DNA of 64,000 nt from Luteibaculum oceani (GTDB lineage Bacteria; Bacteroidota; Bacteroidia; Flavobacteriales_D; Luteibaculaceae): contig NZ_VORB01000002.1 of NCBI RefSeq assembly GCF_007995015.1, forward strand, positions 62,001 through 126,000. The letters are read 5' to 3'. The position numbers and the translations under genes were made by a program. Positions 55,855-64,000 of this stretch are shown piece by piece. The notes under the pieces are model-generated. The model searched no databases. It was not told the origin of the DNA and saw nothing but the letters and a program-made list of their open reading frames with translations. Every line of letters begins with the position of its first letter. The stretch's first letter is position 1.

Positions 55855-55862
55855 TAACTTTG
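55855..55862 (+). promoter_or_regulatory. TAnnTTTG promoter box for the second GEVED protein
   Basis: TAACTTTG ends 27 bases before the ATG at 55890, just after a terminator. The box covers the TTG at 55860, an alternative in-frame start, making that start unlikely. Confidence 0.5.
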
Positions 55863-55889
55863 GGCCACACAAAGTTCGAAATTCCCAAC

Positions 55890-58800
55890 ATGAATAATTT
55901 ATTCGCTCTAGTTTTTACTTGTATGGCAATATCTGCCATCGGTCAAGACATTTTATCCTACAGAGATTCTGTAATCCCCATGGATTTTATAGATATGAAT
56001 GGAGGATTACCAACGGAGGTGATTGCTGCCGCTGGTGAAGATGAAGTATATCCACTTGCCATTCCATTTACTTTTAAATTTTTCAATAACGAGTATCAAA
56101 CGCTTTTTGCTTCCATTAACGGAAATGTGACTTTTGGTAGCAACTACCAAGGAAGAGATTTTAATAGGGAGAAACTGTGTTACCCAGTAGAGGATTTATA
56201 CGATCCAGCTAGGGAGCAAGATGCTGCAAATCCAGATAATTTTATAGCGGTTTATTGGGATGATTTATTTTTAGATGGACTATGTGTACCAACTGATGGG
56301 GGAACTCCTAAACTAGCTTACAGGACAGTAGGAACAGCGCCAAATAGGGAATTCATTGTTACCTGGGATTACTTTGTTTTAAGTGCAGATTTGGTTCCCT
56401 GTGAGGCATTTCCAGATTACAACGGTTATGTAAGGGCACAATTAAAGCTTCACGAAACCACTAATAATATTGAAATTATAGTATTCTATAATAACCTTTC
56501 TGAAATAGGTGGTACGGTAGGAGTTGAAAACGAAGACGCCTCTTATGCAAACTTTGTAGAATGTGGATTAAAGAATGATCCGTTCACAGGGGCTTGGTTG
56601 TTTATGCCTAGTACCGAAGATGATCCCGGTAACCAGCCCCCTACAGGAGGTGGTGACGGTTATTGTGCTGCAGATGGTGGACCTTGTGATGACAACCGTT
56701 TTGGAACCATTACAGAGTTTACATACGGTACCATAACCACAACCGAAAGAGGTTGTGAAAAGAACATGGATCCCAGTGATACAGCATACGGAGACAATAC
56801 GGATATCATATTGCCTTATCAAATAGGGACCCCAGTTAATTTTTCAGGGAGAATTAATTCTCCTCTAGGAGATCAAGCTGCAGTATGGATTGATTGGGAT
56901 CAAAACCAAGTATTTGAATCTGATGAAATGGTTTTAAATACCACAACGATTAATGCTGATTTTTCTGGAACTATAGAGGATCCTCGTGGGGATTTTAAAG
57001 TTGGTTTAACGCGCTTAAGAGTTCGTACTTATGGGTTGATTTTTGCCGAAACACCTAACCCTTGTGGAACAACAGGTGATGGTGAAACTGAGGATTATAG
57101 CTTTTTTATATCAGATCCCTCTCAACCATTTCCCGATTGTCCGGCCAAAATATCTCCTGCTGATGATGCGAGGGATATTTGTCAGTCTACCAGCCTTATT
57201 TGGGGAAAACCTGCAAATGTTGTGGCCGACTCATTTCAGGTTAAGATTTTTGAAAATGGATCTCTGGTAAATACCTTTTTTACTCAAGACACTACCTATG
57301 CACCAGTAAATGGATGGGCTGTTGGGGCCAATATTGGTTGGACAATTAACGCCTATGCTGATGATATAAGTTCTGCAAATTGCGATACCAGCTATTTTGA
57401 TGTGGTACCTTTTGCAGATCCTAATGTTCAAATAACTCCGGTGGGCGATACTATTTTCACTTGTAAATCATCCAACCAACCTCTAAACGGGGTAATGGGA
57501 TACCCTTCAAATATCAACCACGTATGGTCTGGTCCGGCAGCAGCCTTTCTAAATAGTACTAATGCTGCTACAGTGGTTTATAATAATCCAGCAGAAACCT
57601 CATTGAAACTTTATTACTCAGCTACCAATGACTTTGGATGTGGCGGTCAGGACTCTGTGGTTATTACAACATTAGACGGAGCGGTATTAGAAGACTACTA
57701 CTTAACGGAAAGTGAAATTTGCCAAGATGATACAGTTTTTGCAGTGGTAAAAGGGGCAATAGGAAACTTGGTGTTTGAAGACAGTGTGGCTGGGAGATCC
57801 TATGTTACCTTCAGTCCGGAAAAAATCAATGACACGCTTTATCAATTGCCTTTTTGGGATGCAACAAGATTTGTGAGATTAAGAGTTGAACTTGGCGATT
57901 GTGACGTTCAGCGAGATTCCATTAGATTGACCATAAATCCAGCACCAGAAAGACCTATTGTCCAATTCGTAAACGGAATTGGCGAAGCATGCCAGGGGGG
58001 AACAGTAGGAATGGAAATAACCAACTTTAGAGCTGGGATGTTCTGGAATGACGCCAATAGTACTTCAAGTGCTCAGTTGTTTACAAGTGGCTCGGGTGAG
58101 TTTTTTGCATCCTATACCGAAAATGGTTGTACTGCTAGGTCCGAGGTATTGAATGCTCAAGTTCATCCTAATCCGCAACCTGAAATATTTAAGTTTCCAA
58201 ATGCAGCCTGTCAGGGTGATTCGCTAGAATTATCTGTGGTTGTAGGTTTTAGCTCTGTTAAATGGAATACTGGTAAAGCCGATTCTTTGGATCGTGCTAT
58301 TATTGTTTTTCAAGATGGTAATTACCAAGTTAATGTTGTAGATACCAATGGTTGCGAAGGAAGCAATTCTGAGCAAGTTACCTTCTTTGCAAAAGCCTCT
58401 AAACCAGTAGTAACTCAATTAGATCCCGATCCAGCATGTGCGGGGACTGCGGTGAGATTAGTAGCAAGCTACGATGTTGCGGGTAGATGGAATACTGGAG
58501 CCACTTCTGATACGCTGGTGGTTACCAATTCAGGGTCCTTTACTTATAAATCTATCACCAATGAAGGTTGTGAAACCCAAGCCGATGAGGTAATTGAAGT
58601 AACTTTCTTTGAGCAAGGACAAAAATCTAAAATTACCGTGAAACCAGAAGCGCCATATTGTTCAGGAGATTCGGTTCTACTTATTTCTCAATTTGCCGAT
58701 GGGAACTTGTGGAGCAACGGGGCTACTAATGATAGTATATATGTGAAGCAATCTGGTATGTACGCGGTTCGCAGTACCGATAATAATGGGTGTGAGGTAG

Positions 58801-59288
58801 AAAGCGAAAGAGTTGCCATTCAATTTGGAGCTATTCCTACTAAGCCATCAATAACAGTAAGTGGAAATGTATTAACCTGCGATAGTATTGGCGAGGTATA
58901 CGAATGGTTTAGAGATGGTATTCCTTTAAACAAGAATCAAAGGACCATTACTGCAGTAAAGAGCGGAAACTATACGGTTAAAACGTACAATAAATTTGGT
59001 TGTGGATCTGTTAAAAGTGATCCGGTTCCAGTTACTGTGGTTTCTGTAGAATCGTACTTGGTGGAGCAGGTAAGTGTTTATCCCAACCCAAGTAATACTG
59101 GCTATTTCCATATCTCCAATGCAGAACAGTTAAATCTCGACTTTGAGTTGTTTACAATTGATGGGAAAGCGATTGATTTCACCAGTTTTAACAAAGAAAC
59201 CGGATTCCAAGTGCCATCTAAAGGCCACTTTTTACTTAAAATCCGTTCTAATAATAAAGTTCGTATTCTTAAGATAGTATCACTTTAA
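55890..59288 (+). CDS. Large secreted protein with GEVED domain, Ig-like modules and T9SS type A C-terminal domain
   Basis: From the ATG at 55890 the protein has 1132 residues and a signal peptide (NNLFALVFTCMAISAIGQ). The first domain (about 40-225) is a beta domain with IPFTFKFFNNEYQTLF and SINGNVTFGSNY, resembling extracellular nidogen-like folds. A GEVED domain follows (WIDWDQNQVFESDE, CGTTGDGETEDY), then a fibronectin-like domain. About six Ig/PKD-like modules come next, several with the WNTG or WSNG loop. The end (VSVYPNPSNTGYFHISN to FLLKIRSNNKVRILK) is a T9SS type A domain. The C-terminal half parallels the next gene module for module. Function beyond secretion is unknown. Confidence 0.93.
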   Translation: MNNLFALVFTCMAISAIGQDILSYRDSVIPMDFIDMNGGLPTEVIAAAGEDEVYPLAIPFTFKFFNNEYQTLFASINGNVTFGSNYQGRDFNREKLCYPVEDLYDPAREQDAANPDNFIAVYWDDLFLDGLCVPTDGGTPKLAYRTVGTAPNREFIVTWDYFVLSADLVPCEAFPDYNGYVRAQLKLHETTNNIEIIVFYNNLSEIGGTVGVENEDASYANFVECGLKNDPFTGAWLFMPSTEDDPGNQPPTGGGDGYCAADGGPCDDNRFGTITEFTYGTITTTERGCEKNMDPSDTAYGDNTDIILPYQIGTPVNFSGRINSPLGDQAAVWIDWDQNQVFESDEMVLNTTTINADFSGTIEDPRGDFKVGLTRLRVRTYGLIFAETPNPCGTTGDGETEDYSFFISDPSQPFPDCPAKISPADDARDICQSTSLIWGKPANVVADSFQVKIFENGSLVNTFFTQDTTYAPVNGWAVGANIGWTINAYADDISSANCDTSYFDVVPFADPNVQITPVGDTIFTCKSSNQPLNGVMGYPSNINHVWSGPAAAFLNSTNAATVVYNNPAETSLKLYYSATNDFGCGGQDSVVITTLDGAVLEDYYLTESEICQDDTVFAVVKGAIGNLVFEDSVAGRSYVTFSPEKINDTLYQLPFWDATRFVRLRVELGDCDVQRDSIRLTINPAPERPIVQFVNGIGEACQGGTVGMEITNFRAGMFWNDANSTSSAQLFTSGSGEFFASYTENGCTARSEVLNAQVHPNPQPEIFKFPNAACQGDSLELSVVVGFSSVKWNTGKADSLDRAIIVFQDGNYQVNVVDTNGCEGSNSEQVTFFAKASKPVVTQLDPDPACAGTAVRLVASYDVAGRWNTGATSDTLVVTNSGSFTYKSITNEGCETQADEVIEVTFFEQGQKSKITVKPEAPYCSGDSVLLISQFADGNLWSNGATNDSIYVKQSGMYAVRSTDNNGCEVESERVAIQFGAIPTKPSITVSGNVLTCDSIGEVYEWFRDGIPLNKNQRTITAVKSGNYTVKTYNKFGCGSVKSDPVPVTVVSVESYLVEQVSVYPNPSNTGYFHISNAEQLNLDFELFTIDGKAIDFTSFNKETGFQVPSKGHFLLKIRSNNKVRILKIVSL

Positions 59289-62200
59289 TACCAAATCTTT
59301 ACCTAAACAAACCTGAAGATGAAGAAGTTATTTACTTTTTTAATTGCCTTAACATGGGGTGTTGTTTCGCAGGCCCAGTATTGCGATGCATCAAGCAGAT
59401 GTATCGATTTACCTGCAACCAATTCTGATTCTCTACTTTTTGTTCAAATTGGGAATAACCTATTTATCCCTGGAAACGATTGTCCCGCAGTAACAGACAA
59501 CACTGGCGATACGCTTTATATTACCACCGATGGGGGCTTAATTGAAACTCAGAATGCAACCTATACCGATGCAGTGGTAACAGGATGGGTAGATTGGAAC
59601 CAAAACGTGGTATTCGATGACGATGAGTTCTTTCAATTTGCAGGACATATTTCAGTAGGCCAAACTGGGGTTCTAACTCTTCCAGACGGTGTAGGAGCGG
59701 GTGATTATACCGTAAGGTTGAAATTATGGAATAGTGTAGAAGCTGGACTAAATACGCCGCCACAAGCATGTTATGGAAGTAACCTTGTGTATCAAAATGT
59801 TGATTTCATACTGAATGTAACCGACTCTGTACCAACCACAGGCGGACCTTCAGCAGGTTATTGTGCCGCACAGGGAGATGCAGATTGTGCTTCGGTTACA
59901 ACCGATGGAACCACCACCGATACTACTTTTACCTTTATAGATAGAGTAGCCGCAACTGGCGATAATGGTGGGTTTAATAATGTTACTAACTGCGATGAAT
60001 ACGGAAATTACACTTTTATCAAATCTGATTGGTCGGTTGGTAATGCATACCGTGTTACGGTATCAGTTAACCAAGCAAACCTAGCGGTAGTTGGAGCAGT
60101 TTATATAGACTGGAATAAGGATACCGTATTTGGACCTGAAGAAACTTACCCACTATCAGCTAACGAAGGGGATTCCATGTTTGTGAATATCCTTCCTACC
60201 GAAAACCCTACGGGAATTTATAGAATGAGGGTAAGAACAACAGGATTGTTAAATACTCCGGAGCCATGTGGAACGCAGGCGATTGGTGAAGTAGAGGATT
60301 ATCATATTGTTTTAAGGTCATTGCAAGGTGGCGAACCAAGCTGTGTTGCTCAACAAATTCCATCTAATGGATCTACCGACGTTTGTACGTCAGAAATATT
60401 TAGGTGGTCTCCAGTTGCGGATGCAGCTCAATATACTGTTAGAATTACTCCAAGAGGAGCATCAACTCCACAATACAATATCCAAACAACCGATACTTTC
60501 TTTATACCGGGTAATGGACTAATACCAGATACCACCTATAACTGGATTGTTGTTCCCGAAAATGAAGCAGGGACTCAAGCCTTTGGTTGCGACACGGTTT
60601 CCTTTACTACGGCTCCATTCGCAGACCCTGTTGTGGCAATTTCCCCATCTAACGACCCGATAATCACTTGTAAAGGATCTAACCAACCTCTTCAAGGTGT
60701 GGTTGGATACCCAGGCACAATTACGCATACCTGGACAGGTTCTGGAGCAACTTATTTAGATAACATCAATAGTGGTGCGGTGGTGTTCAATAACCCCAAT
60801 GAGGAATCCGTGAAATTGTACTACAATGCGGTTAACAGCGCAGGATGTGGGGGAACAGATTCAGTAACCATCACGACCTTGGATGGTGCTCAATTAGACG
60901 ACTTCTACCTTGTTGATAATGTACTTTGTGAAGCAGATTCTGCACTATTTGTAATCAAGGGGGCAGTAGGAACAGTGCAGGTAGATGATTCAGTTTCGGG
61001 CTCAAACTACCAAACTTTAAACATTATCCAGCTTAATGACAGCTTGTACTATGCTCCATCACTAAGCAATGGCGTACATTTTTTAAGGTTATCTGTAATG
61101 CTTGGAGATTGTGATGTTTTCAGAGGACCAGAAATGTTGACCTTCAATTCCATTCCAACTAAACCTCAGGTAACTTTCTTTGATGGAAGCAATGGAAAGG
61201 AATGCGCAGGTGGAACGGTGGGTATGCAGGTGCTTAACTATGTTTCTACCATGTATTTTAATGATGTTAATAACACTTCAACGGATACCTTGTATACCAG
61301 TGGTAGCGGAGACTTCGTGGTGACTAACGAAGTGAACGGATGTGTAAATACATCTGATACCTTAAAGGCTAGAGTATTTGCTAACCCTTCTCCTCAGATA
61401 ATGAAATCGGCTCCAGCTGCTTGCGAAGGAGATACTTTATTTCTTTCAGTAGATGCAAGTTTTGCGGGTGTTAAATGGAATATAAATACGAGTGATTCAA
61501 CAAGTTTCACCATACCTGTAGTTATGGATGGAACATATAATGTTGACGTTGTTGATGTTAACGGATGCGAAGGTTCAACTTCAACTACGGTTTCCTTTTC
61601 ACCTAAAGCACCTCAGCCAGTGATTACCCAATTAGATCCTAGCCCTGCTTGTGCGGGCGCAGTGGTGAGGTTGGTAGCGTCTTATGATACAGCTGGAGTT
61701 TGGAATACGGGAAGTGCCTCAGACACCCTTTTTGTTACCCAAACTGGAAATTACATTTATACATCCATTACTGCTAAGGGATGTAAAACGTCGGCTGAGG
61801 ACAGCATTAGTATTGTGTTCTATAACTCTGGAGACAAAAGCAAAGTTCAGGTCAACCCAGCTGGGCCATATTGCTTTGGAGACTCCGTTTTATTGGTTTC
61901 CGAGTTTGCCAATGGTAACTTGTGGAATACGGGTGAAACGAATGACTCCATTTATATAAATCAATCTGGTACCTATTTTGTTGAAACCAATGATGAAAAT
62001 GGTTGTGCAGTTAGTAGTGAAGAAGTGGAAATAATCTTTGCAAACATTCCTACTAAACCAGAAATTCAGGTAAGTGGAAATTTACTTACTTCTAGTATTG
62101 CAGGGGCCGTTTATGAATGGACCAGAGATGGTATTCCATTAAACCAGAATAAGAGAACCATTGAGGCCAGAAAAACAGGAAATTATCGTTTAAGTGTATT

Positions 62201-62504
62201 TAATAATGCAGGATGCGAAAGTGAGAGGTCTGAAGCCGTATTTATTACCCCAGTGGGTATTGAGGATCAAATCCAAAACGAAGAAATTTCCGTTTATCCT
62301 AACCCATCCATGGATGGGGTGTTTAATATCGAAAACGAGGATCTAGCCCTAAAATCTTTTGTTCTTTATACCCTAGACGGAAAGGTTGTATTGAAAAATA
62401 ATCAACCTGAAAACTTAATTAAGATAATTGTAGATCAAAAAGGAATGTATTTGTTAAGTCTGGAAACAGATGATGGACAGGTGCTTGTCAAACTAATATA
62501 TTAA
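57405..62504 (+). repeat. Tandem gene duplication: paralogous C-terminal halves
   Basis: The segment 57405-59288 of one gene and 60611-62504 of the next encode the same module order and similar length. Aligned landmarks include FADPxVxIxP, TCKxSNQPLxGVxGYP, CGGxDSVxITTLDGAxLxDxYL, ITQLDPxPACAGxxVRLVASYD and EWxRDGIPLNxNxRTI. The DNA has diverged but the proteins remain close. Their N-terminal domains differ. Confidence 0.88.
59319..62504 (+). CDS. Large secreted protein with two GEVED domains, Ig-like modules and T9SS type A C-terminal domain
   Basis: The 1061-residue protein has a signal peptide (KKLFTFLIALTWGVVSQAQ). Two GEVED domains carry acidic, calcium-loop-like motifs (VDWNQNVVFDDDE and YIDWNKDTVFGPEE, the latter with CGTQAIGEVEDY). 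A fibronectin-like domain starts near residue 345. The Ig/PKD-like modules include WNTG loops at VWNTGSASD and LWNTGETND, and a final EWTRDGIPLNQNKRTIEA module. The terminal 70 residues (ISVYPNPSMDGVFNIEN onward) are a T9SS type A sorting domain. It starts 30 bases after the upstream paralogue with no terminator between, so the pair should be co-transcribed. Confidence 0.94.
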   Translation: MKKLFTFLIALTWGVVSQAQYCDASSRCIDLPATNSDSLLFVQIGNNLFIPGNDCPAVTDNTGDTLYITTDGGLIETQNATYTDAVVTGWVDWNQNVVFDDDEFFQFAGHISVGQTGVLTLPDGVGAGDYTVRLKLWNSVEAGLNTPPQACYGSNLVYQNVDFILNVTDSVPTTGGPSAGYCAAQGDADCASVTTDGTTTDTTFTFIDRVAATGDNGGFNNVTNCDEYGNYTFIKSDWSVGNAYRVTVSVNQANLAVVGAVYIDWNKDTVFGPEETYPLSANEGDSMFVNILPTENPTGIYRMRVRTTGLLNTPEPCGTQAIGEVEDYHIVLRSLQGGEPSCVAQQIPSNGSTDVCTSEIFRWSPVADAAQYTVRITPRGASTPQYNIQTTDTFFIPGNGLIPDTTYNWIVVPENEAGTQAFGCDTVSFTTAPFADPVVAISPSNDPIITCKGSNQPLQGVVGYPGTITHTWTGSGATYLDNINSGAVVFNNPNEESVKLYYNAVNSAGCGGTDSVTITTLDGAQLDDFYLVDNVLCEADSALFVIKGAVGTVQVDDSVSGSNYQTLNIIQLNDSLYYAPSLSNGVHFLRLSVMLGDCDVFRGPEMLTFNSIPTKPQVTFFDGSNGKECAGGTVGMQVLNYVSTMYFNDVNNTSTDTLYTSGSGDFVVTNEVNGCVNTSDTLKARVFANPSPQIMKSAPAACEGDTLFLSVDASFAGVKWNINTSDSTSFTIPVVMDGTYNVDVVDVNGCEGSTSTTVSFSPKAPQPVITQLDPSPACAGAVVRLVASYDTAGVWNTGSASDTLFVTQTGNYIYTSITAKGCKTSAEDSISIVFYNSGDKSKVQVNPAGPYCFGDSVLLVSEFANGNLWNTGETNDSIYINQSGTYFVETNDENGCAVSSEEVEIIFANIPTKPEIQVSGNLLTSSIAGAVYEWTRDGIPLNQNKRTIEARKTGNYRLSVFNNAGCESERSEAVFITPVGIEDQIQNEEISVYPNPSMDGVFNIENEDLALKSFVLYTLDGKVVLKNNQPENLIKIIVDQKGMYLLSLETDDGQVLVKLIY

Positions 62505-62515
62505 TGTGAAATTGG

Positions 62516-62545
62516 AAAAACCGAGAACCTTGTTTTCGGTTTTTT
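62516..62545 (+). terminator. Terminator after the duplicated pair
   Basis: A stem AAAAACCGAGAA/TTTTCGGTTTTT (one G-U) with a short loop (CCTTG) is followed by a T run. It lies just after the stop at 62504 and 18 bases before the next ATG. Confidence 0.85.
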
Positions 62546-62562
62546 CATTAAAGAACCTAGCT

Positions 62563-64000
62563 ATGAAGAGAATTTTATGGACATTTTTAGGTGCTCTGAT
62601 TGCTTTACCTAGTGTAGCTCAAAATTCACCGGAGTACTTTATGGATAATCAAACCGTAAACGATACCATTGGGGTTTTGTATGATGATGGAGGCCCTGAT
62701 CAGAATTACTCTGCAGAAAGAACATACGTTTTCACCATAACTTCTTCGAATGGAAAACCATTAAATATCTCATTTAGAGAATTTGATATTGAAACTAACG
62801 AGGCTGGAAATTCTTCAGCTTGTATATACGACTACATTGAGATTTTTGATGGTGACCAGGTCGATGAAACTAATACAACGCGTTTTTGTGGTACAGATGC
62901 TCCTGCAGATCTTACTACTTCGGGCGCGTCGTTTACAGTAAGAATGGTAACCGATGGAGGAACCGAACGTCCAGGTTTTAAAATGCTTTGGTCAACCGAA
63001 CCACTACCTCCACCCGAACCTCCTACCGGTGGTGGAGAAGAGTATTGTGAGGCAAGTGGGCCTGCTTGTGGGGATAATTTCTTCGAAGTACGACTTTTTA
63101 ACTTCAACGATTTTAGCAATTCATCAGAGGCCTGTGACGCGGTTAAGGGGGATTTTATTTATTCAGACTTTACCGATATTATCATCGAGTACAATGTGGG
63201 TAATCAAATAAACATTTCAGGAGAGATCCCCGGTTCTATTGGTACCGAAGTTGTAGATATATACATCGATTGGAACATAGACGGTGATTTTGACGACGAT
63301 GGAGAAGTAATTAACTGCGCAAATGATCAAGCTGGTGGCTTTATTGGTGTTTCACCTGGGCCACAGAATTTTGTAACGGGACTTTCTAGACTAAGAGTTC
63401 GAGGATATGACCCTGTTTTTGGGGTTGGAACGGAAGGTCCTTGTGGAGAAACATCCGATGGCGAGACAGAAGATTATGGTTTTCTTATTCGCGATCCTCA
63501 AAATCCATTTCCCGATTGTCCAGTGCTTTTAGCTCCGGCTGATAGTAGTACCAATACTTGTCAAAATGTAAATTTAGTTTGGACTTCAGTGGAAGGTGCC
63601 GACGCTTATAAAGTAAAGGTGGTTACAGCCTCAGGGGCCGAATTTGAATTTGCTGATGGTTTAACGGACACTACCTACGTGCTGGATAGTTTAAAAGCAC
63701 AAGAACAATACTTCTGGACTGTTAATGCGGTAAATTCAAACGGTGAAAGTTTTGCCTGCGATACTTTTAATCTAACGGTTGGAAAGGCTAACCCTACGGT
63801 AGCTTTTTCACTTCCAGAGGTTTCTATTTGTAGCAATACCGATTATGTTTTTTCCGCAACAGCTTCAGGTGGAGAAGCCCCATATGATTATAGGTGGAGT
63901 GGGGAAGCGGCCATTAGATTAGATGATGTGGAGAGCGACCTTCCTAATTTAGTGGATAAAAGTCCAGGTGTAGATGAACTGCTAATCGTTAAGGTATTTG
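62563..64000 (+). CDS. Large secreted protein with CUB, GEVED and fibronectin-like domains (partial, runs off window)
   Basis: The frame is open from the ATG at 62563 to the window end (479 codons), so the 3' part is missing. A signal peptide (RILWTFLGALIALPSVAQ) is followed by a CUB domain (about 25-140: CIYDYIEIFDGD, then RFCGTDAP, then FKMLWS). A GEVED domain has YIDWNIDGDFDDDGE and CGETSDGETEDYGF. The next domain (FPDCPVLLAPADSSTNTCQN, VWTSVEGADAYKVKV) closely resembles the fibronectin-like domain of the protein encoded at 55890. The start of a PKD-like module is visible at the end (SGGEAPYDYRWSG). A T9SS C-terminal domain is expected beyond the window. It lies just after a terminator, so it may depend on its own promoter. 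Confidence 0.93.
   Translation, partial: MKRILWTFLGALIALPSVAQNSPEYFMDNQTVNDTIGVLYDDGGPDQNYSAERTYVFTITSSNGKPLNISFREFDIETNEAGNSSACIYDYIEIFDGDQVDETNTTRFCGTDAPADLTTSGASFTVRMVTDGGTERPGFKMLWSTEPLPPPEPPTGGGEEYCEASGPACGDNFFEVRLFNFNDFSNSSEACDAVKGDFIYSDFTDIIIEYNVGNQINISGEIPGSIGTEVVDIYIDWNIDGDFDDDGEVINCANDQAGGFIGVSPGPQNFVTGLSRLRVRGYDPVFGVGTEGPCGETSDGETEDYGFLIRDPQNPFPDCPVLLAPADSSTNTCQNVNLVWTSVEGADAYKVKVVTASGAEFEFADGLTDTTYVLDSLKAQEQYFWTVNAVNSNGESFACDTFNLTVGKANPTVAFSLPEVSICSNTDYVFSATASGGEAPYDYRWSGEAAIRLDDVESDLPNLVDKSPGVDELLIVKVF

Overview
The window comes from a Bacteroidota genome, most likely a flavobacterium-like (Flavobacteriales) organism. The evidence is low-GC DNA, TAnnTTTG promoter boxes, the gliding genes gldF and gldG, a bacillithiol gene (bshC), the short DUF4295 gene after rpmB-rpmG, and several very large secreted proteins ending in type IX secretion (T9SS) sorting domains. 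Genes are packed tightly. No gene-free stretch exceeds 300 bases; the longest is about 237 bases (52344-52580). I saw no tRNA, rRNA, CRISPR array, transposase or phage gene.

Layout. 1-13.5 kb: one giant gene for a 4491-residue secreted protein made of about 40 Ig/PKD-like modules with a gliding-motility type C-terminal domain. 13.7-19.4 kb: a WD40-repeat protein, then a tight plus-strand operon htpG-lemA-TPM-TPM-TerB/DnaJ behind a sigma-54-like -24/-12 promoter, and a small secreted protein. 19.4-25.9 kb: a rhomboid protease, convergent dnaN, and a minus-strand operon (SAM hydrolase family, monooxygenase-like protein, gldF, gldG, DUF4340 protein). 26-31.6 kb: phoH-purC, then minus-strand SirB1-like, helical-repeat, nucleoside phosphorylase, lipoprotein and DUF4197 genes. 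31.7-42 kb: cinA, rpmB-rpmG-DUF4295, ftsY, rimO, bshC, guaA, a LysM/periplasmic-binding-like protein and hemF. 42-46.6 kb: minus-strand operon enoyl-CoA hydratase family, secreted protein, ftsK, lolA-like. 46.8-52.3 kb: argS, ffh, folD and a DUF389 membrane protein. 52.4-64 kb: four consecutive large secreted proteins sharing GEVED-type and Ig-like modules; three carry T9SS type A C-termini and the fourth runs off the window.

How it fits together. Most of the middle is housekeeping: translation, SRP targeting (ffh and ftsY), nucleotide and folate metabolism, haem and cell division. The two ends encode an extracellular protein repertoire that would depend on T9SS. The most interesting signals are the sigma-54-like htpG/envelope-stress operon, the module-for-module duplication of the secreted proteins, and rho-independent terminators placed inside the coding 3' ends of opposing genes at three of four tight convergent junctions.
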